From contig DCID01000010.1 in the NCBI GenBank assembly GCA_002315745.1, forward strand, positions 73,606 through 88,656: a stretch of DNA of 15,051 nucleotides. The letters run 5' to 3'. Within the stretch, counting starts at the first letter, position 1. The number at the start of each line of letters is the position of its first letter. The DNA comes from Bacteroidales bacterium UBA1735 (GTDB lineage Bacteria > Bacteroidota > Bacteroidia > Bacteroidales > Paludibacteraceae). The notes below the pieces were generated by a model. The model did no database searches. It saw only the letters and a list, made by a program, of their open reading frames with translations, and had not been told where the DNA came from. Below are positions 11,763 through 15,051 of the stretch, piece after piece. Made by a program: the position numbers and the translations under genes.

Positions 11763-11793
11763 GTCGAGTTGCGTAAGCAAGCTTACACTCGAC
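11763..11793 (-). other. strong hairpin between infA and rpmJ
   Basis: GTCGAGT (11763-11769) pairs with ACTCGAC (11787-11793), and inside it GTAAG (11773-11777) pairs with CTTAC (11782-11786), with a 3-base bulge. The combined stem is about 12 bp with no U-run after it. It lies in the 84-base gap, the longest inside the operon. It could be a processing or attenuation site, or a REP-like element. Confidence 0.6.
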
Positions 11794-11813
11794 TTGCACA
11801 AACCTTCATCTGT

Positions 11814-12032
11814 TTATTTATAACGGAATGATATTCTTCCACGCGTCAAGTCATAGGGGCTCATCTCCACCTTCACACGGTCTCCGGGAAGGATCTTGAT
11901 ATAGTGCATACGCATCTTACCAGAGATGTTAGCGATAATGACATGACCACTTTCTAATTGGACACGGAACATCGCGTTGGACAATGCCTCGGTGATGGTT
12001 CCATCTACTTCAATTGCATCTTGTTTTGCCAT
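11814..12032 (-). CDS. infA: translation initiation factor IF-1
   Basis: 72 residues, exactly the family length. A single OB-fold: MAKQDAIEVDGTITEALSNA, MFRVQLESGHVIIANISGKM, and LPGDRVKVEMSPYDLTRGRI followed by SFRYK. IF-1 occupies the ribosomal A site during initiation and helps IF-2 and IF-3. The map-infA-rpmJ order is normal for Bacteroidetes. The 41-base gap before it is nearly filled by a 7-bp tandem repeat. Confidence 0.98.
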   Translation of the reverse strand: MAKQDAIEVDGTITEALSNAMFRVQLESGHVIIANISGKMRMHYIKILPGDRVKVEMSPYDLTRGRISFRYK

Positions 12033-12037
12033 AAAAT

Positions 12038-12072
12038 GATTTACGATTTACAAATTACGATTTACGATTTAT
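12038..12072. repeat. 7-bp tandem repeat in map-infA gap
   Basis: Five units in strict 7-bp register: GATTTAC, GATTTAC, AAATTAC, GATTTAC, GATTTAT. On the transcript strand the unit is GTAAATC. It starts one base after the map stop codon and ends five bases before the infA start codon, so it occupies nearly the whole leader. Confidence 0.9.
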
Positions 12073-12073
12073 T

Positions 12074-12859
12074 TTATATAAACCTGTCTCCTAAGACGGC
12101 CTGAATATAGTCGAAGGTAGAGAGGATATCCGCCTTACCATCGCGTACGCACACGCTCAATTCATAGTGAGCGGCGGGTTTACGGTCGGCAGCGCGTGCT
12201 GTCCATCCATCGTCCTCCATAATCACATTGCGACGTCCCATCATGATCATCGGTTCGATAGCGAGGGTCATACCCGACTTGAGTACAATACCATTGCCAC
12301 GGCGACCATAGTTGCACACTTCGGGATCCTCATGCATATCGCGACCTATACCATGCCCCACGAACTCGCGGCAAACAGAGTAACCTGCTTTTTCGGCATG
12401 GTTCTGGATAGCGAAACTGATGTCTCCTAAGCGTCTGCCCGTGATGGCTTGCTCGATACCGAGATAGAGGCACTGTTTGGTGATCTTCATCAACTGCAAC
12501 ACTTCGGGTTTAACCTCCCCTACCGGGAAGGTATAGGCGGAGTCCGCATGAAAACCATGGAGTTGTACACATCCATCTACCGATACAATATCGCCATCCT
12601 TTAAGACCACATCCTTCGAAGGGATACCATGTACCACTTGCTCATTGACCGAAGTGCAGAGGGTGGCTGGATAGCCTTCGTAACCGAGGCAGGAAGGTAT
12701 TCCGCCGTGGTCACAGATGAAATCGTGGGCAATCTTATCTAATTGGGCGGTAGTCACCCCTGGGGCGATGGCTTTGGCGACTTCGCCATAAGCCATGCCC
12801 AAGAGTTGATTACTCTGTCGCATTAATTCAACTTCTTCGTCTGTCTTAAGAAAAACCAT
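12074..12859 (-). CDS. map: type I methionine aminopeptidase
   Basis: 261 residues. It removes the initiator methionine from nascent proteins in the cytoplasm. The two-metal site is visible: Asp95 (VSVDGCV), Asp106 (FHADSAYTF), His169 (VGHGIG), Glu202 (AIEPM) and Glu233 (HYELSV); substrate-binding His77 is in VVHGIP. The residue after Glu233 is Leu, where many homologues have His. It starts 2 bases after the secY stop, so the two are translationally coupled. The secY-map pairing without adk is typical of Bacteroidetes. Confidence 0.97.
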   Translation of the reverse strand: MVFLKTDEEVELMRQSNQLLGMAYGEVAKAIAPGVTTAQLDKIAHDFICDHGGIPSCLGYEGYPATLCTSVNEQVVHGIPSKDVVLKDGDIVSVDGCVQLHGFHADSAYTFPVGEVKPEVLQLMKITKQCLYLGIEQAITGRRLGDISFAIQNHAEKAGYSVCREFVGHGIGRDMHEDPEVCNYGRRGNGIVLKSGMTLAIEPMIMMGRRNVIMEDDGWTARAADRKPAAHYELSVCVRDGKADILSTFDYIQAVLGDRFI

Positions 12860-12861
12860 AA

Positions 12862-14205
12862 TTAATAAGCCATGGCTCCACTACGACCCTTGATGCGCAT
12901 ACCATTGTCGAAGAATCCGTCATAGTGACGCATCAAAAGGTGAGACTCGATTTGTTGAAGTGTATCCAGTATAACACCTACCATGATGAGCAACGATGTA
13001 CCACCGAAGAACTGCGCAAAGCTCATCGACACGCCGAAGAGGCGAGCGAAAGCGGGCAGCACCGCGATGATAGCCAGCAGGATACTGCCGGGCAACGTGA
13101 TGCGGGACATGATAGAGTCAATATACTCAGCCGTTTTCTTACCTGGTTTAACACCTGGAATGAAGCCATTGTTGAGCTTCAAGTTCTCTGCCATTTGCAC
13201 CGGATTGATGATGATGGCGGTGTAGAAATAGGTGAAAGCGATGATGAGGATAGCGAAAACAAAGTTATACCAGAATCCATTATTATCCATGAAAGCACGG
13301 ACAAAAGCGTTACTACCATCAGCGCGGAAGCCTACGATAGCGATAGGAATAAACATGATTGCTTGCGCAAAGATGATAGGCATTACGTTAGCAGCATTGA
13401 CCTTCAAAGGAATATACTGACGAACGCCACCATACTGTTTATTACCAATAATACGCTTTGCATACTGTACTGGAATCTTACGTGTACCTTGTACCAATAG
13501 GATAGCGAAGGCGAACACGAGTAGCATGATCACTACTTCCAGTAGGAACACGATCAAACCACCACCAGCGTCATTCAAACGGCTGGAGAACTCTTGTACC
13601 ACTGCGGCAGGGAAACGAGCGATGATACCAATCAAGATGATGAAGGAAATACCATTTCCTACACCGCGATCGGTGATACGCTCACCTAACCACATGACGA
13701 ACATAGAGCCGGCGCAAAGGATGATGGTAGACGAGATCGTGAACCAGTTCAATCCAATAGCCAATGGTTGACCAGCCTGAGCCATCTGAACGCTGAGGTT
13801 CACCAGGTAACTTGGACCTTGGAACAACAGAATAGCGACGGTAAGATAGCGAGTGATTTGGTTCATCTTCTGACGGCCGGATTCACCCTCTTTCTGCATC
13901 TTCTGGAAGTAAGGCACTGCGATAGTGAGCAGTTGGATTACGATAGAAGCAGAGATGTAAGGCATGATACCGAGTGCGAACACAGATGCGTTAGAGAACG
14001 CACCTCCGGAGAACATGTCCAATAACGCCATCAAACCACCGGCAGTCTGTGCGTGCAGGGAGGTTAAAGCGGTCGGGTCGATACCGGGAAGAACAATGAA
14101 GGAGCCGAAACGATAGATGAGCACGAAAAGAATCGTGGTCAGCAGACGATTACGGAGATCCTCAATCTTCCAGATATTTTGACATGTTTCAATAAATTTA
14201 CGCAT
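12862..14205 (-). CDS. secY: Sec translocon channel subunit SecY
   Basis: 447 residues, a normal length, with ten hydrophobic segments expected across the inner membrane. Typical features are the N-terminal LRNRLLTTILFVLIYRFGSF, the plug-region GGLMALLDMFSGGAFSNASV, GIMPYISASIVIQLL, LGERITDRGVGNGIS, and the cytoplasmic loop IPLKVNAANVMPIIFAQAIM. SecY with SecE and SecG forms the channel for Sec-dependent export, used by the signal-peptide proteins elsewhere in this window. It lies 3 bases after rplO. Confidence 0.98.
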   Translation of the reverse strand: MRKFIETCQNIWKIEDLRNRLLTTILFVLIYRFGSFIVLPGIDPTALTSLHAQTAGGLMALLDMFSGGAFSNASVFALGIMPYISASIVIQLLTIAVPYFQKMQKEGESGRQKMNQITRYLTVAILLFQGPSYLVNLSVQMAQAGQPLAIGLNWFTISSTIILCAGSMFVMWLGERITDRGVGNGISFIILIGIIARFPAAVVQEFSSRLNDAGGGLIVFLLEVVIMLLVFAFAILLVQGTRKIPVQYAKRIIGNKQYGGVRQYIPLKVNAANVMPIIFAQAIMFIPIAIVGFRADGSNAFVRAFMDNNGFWYNFVFAILIIAFTYFYTAIIINPVQMAENLKLNNGFIPGVKPGKKTAEYIDSIMSRITLPGSILLAIIAVLPAFARLFGVSMSFAQFFGGTSLLIMVGVILDTLQQIESHLLMRHYDGFFDNGMRIKGRSGAMAY

Positions 14206-14208
14206 AAC

Positions 14209-14655
14209 TTAGATTTTTTCGATAGTTCCACCAACGGCTGTGATAGCTGCTTCAGCAGATTTGCTGAAAGCATTAGCCTTAACGGTCAGTTTGGCGGTCA
14301 AAGTACCATTACCAAGAATCTTCACGAGCATAGCCTTATTGATAAAGCCAGCCTCGAAGAGTTCGGGTAAACCGATAACCTCTAACTTACGCTCATCAGC
14401 CAATTGTTGAAGAATATTGAGGTTAATAGCCTTATACTCTACACGGTTGATGTTCTTAAAACCAAACTTAGGCAAACGACGTTGCATAGGCATCTGACCA
14501 CCTTCGAAACCAATCTTCTTAGAATAGCCCGAACGTGATTTAGCGCCCTTGTGACCACGGGTAGAAGTTCCACCAAGTCCCGAACCGGCACCTCTGCCGA
14601 CGCGCTTAGCGGTCTTCACTGAACCAGCAGCCGGAGTTAAATTATTTAATTCCAT
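14209..14655 (-). CDS. rplO: 50S ribosomal protein L15
   Basis: 148 residues. It starts MELNNLTPAAGSVKTAKRVG and has the Gly/Arg-rich GRGAGSGLGGTSTRGHKGAK, then GFEGGQMPMQRRLPKFGFKN, which are diagnostic of L15. The C-terminal globular part ends VGGTIEKI. L15 binds 23S rRNA late in large-subunit assembly. It is 20 bases after rpmD and 3 before secY. Confidence 0.98.
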   Translation of the reverse strand: MELNNLTPAAGSVKTAKRVGRGAGSGLGGTSTRGHKGAKSRSGYSKKIGFEGGQMPMQRRLPKFGFKNINRVEYKAINLNILQQLADERKLEVIGLPELFEAGFINKAMLVKILGNGTLTAKLTVKANAFSKSAEAAITAVGGTIEKI

Positions 14656-14675
14656 AATGCTTGTGATTTACAAAA

Positions 14676-14852
14676 TTAATCAATTACTTTAACTAAGTGT
14701 TTTACTTTCTCTACCATGCCGAGGATAGCAGGAGTTGCTTCCTTAACCACGATAGCATTCATTTTACGAAGACCGAGGGCTTGCATGGTCTCTTTCTGAA
14801 CTTTCGGGCAGCGGATGATGCTGCGTACTTGTTGAATTTTAATCTGTGCCAT
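14676..14852 (-). CDS. rpmD: 50S ribosomal protein L30
   Basis: 58 residues, translated by hand: MAQIKIQQVRSIIRCPKVQK, then ETMQALGLRKMNAIVV, ending VEKVKHLVKVID. Length, the IRCPKVQKETMQALGLRKM core and position between rpsE and rplO identify L30, a small protein on the solvent side of the large subunit. Start ATG at 14852-14850, 13 bases after the rpsE stop. Confidence 0.97.
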   Translation of the reverse strand: MAQIKIQQVRSIIRCPKVQKETMQALGLRKMNAIVVKEATPAILGMVEKVKHLVKVID

Positions 14853-14865
14853 AATCTTCTATGAA

Positions 14866-15051
14866 TTAACCGTTAAACACTACATCGAGGCTTACGCCGC
14901 GGTTTTGAGCCACCTCACGTGCGTCACGCATCAAGCCAAGTGCTGCCATAGTAGCCTTGACGAGGTTGTGAGGGTTTGAACTACCTTTTGCCTTCGCTAA
15001 GACGTCGGTTACACCTACGCTCTCCAATACGGCACGCATAGCACCACCGGC
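14866..15051 (-). CDS. rpsE: 30S ribosomal protein S5 (C-terminal part, cut by window edge)
   Basis: The last 61 residues and the stop are visible, starting AGGAMRAVLESVGVTDVLAK, then GSSNPHNLVKATMAALG, and ending VSLDVVFNG. These are the conserved S5 C-terminal domain (GG-MRAVLE-GV-DVLAKS-GS-NP-N). S5 lies at the mRNA entry side and affects decoding accuracy. The N-terminal RNA-binding domain is beyond the window. Confidence 0.96.
   Translation of the reverse strand, partial: AGGAMRAVLESVGVTDVLAKAKGSSNPHNLVKATMAALGLMRDAREVAQNRGVSLDVVFNG

Overview
The window is a Bacteroidales chromosome segment (phylum Bacteroidota). The evidence is the gene order secY-map-infA-rpmJ-rpsM-rpsK-rpsD-rpoA-rplQ with no adk, zinc-free forms of L36 and S4, a Bacteroidetes-type promoter (TAnnTTTG at -7), starts preceded by A/T-rich sequence rather than Shine-Dalgarno sites, and secreted proteins with type IX-like C-terminal tails. 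I cannot name genus or species. Every gene I accept is on the minus strand, so transcription runs from high to low coordinates.

Right half (about 8.6-15.05 kb): the distal part of the S10-spc-alpha ribosomal supercluster, in transcription order rpsE (3' part), rpmD, rplO, secY, map, infA, rpmJ, rpsM, rpsK, rpsD, rpoA, rplQ. It encodes ribosomal proteins, the Sec channel, methionine aminopeptidase, initiation factor 1 and the RNA polymerase alpha subunit. It ends at a strong hairpin terminator only 11 bases before the ispH start codon. Several gaps in this otherwise ordinary operon hold short tandem repeats (a 7-mer before infA, an 8-mer before rpsD) or inverted repeats (between infA and rpmJ, and one containing the rpmJ start codon).

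Middle (about 4.9-8.55 kb): ispH, a GxxExxY-family gene bracketed by near-identical inverted repeats, and a secreted S8 subtilisin-like protease. The most striking feature is a family of tandem 9-bp repeats centred on CTAG. Two arrays sit inside ispH, in frame, and add Ser-Arg-Thr tracts at two places in the protein. A third array lies in noncoding DNA after the protease gene.

Left part (1-4.94 kb): two toxin-antitoxin modules (YoeB-like and YafQ-like) flank a secreted-protein cluster. That cluster is a 987-residue beta-helix protein with a type IX-like tail, a previously untracked 39-codon small ORF with a Gly-Gly motif, and a 214-residue secreted protein that shares a roughly 70-residue module with the large protein. 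I see no tRNA, rRNA, CRISPR array or transposase. I do not see a clear new multi-gene defence system. The repeat families, especially the in-frame CTAG arrays, are the strongest unusual signal.
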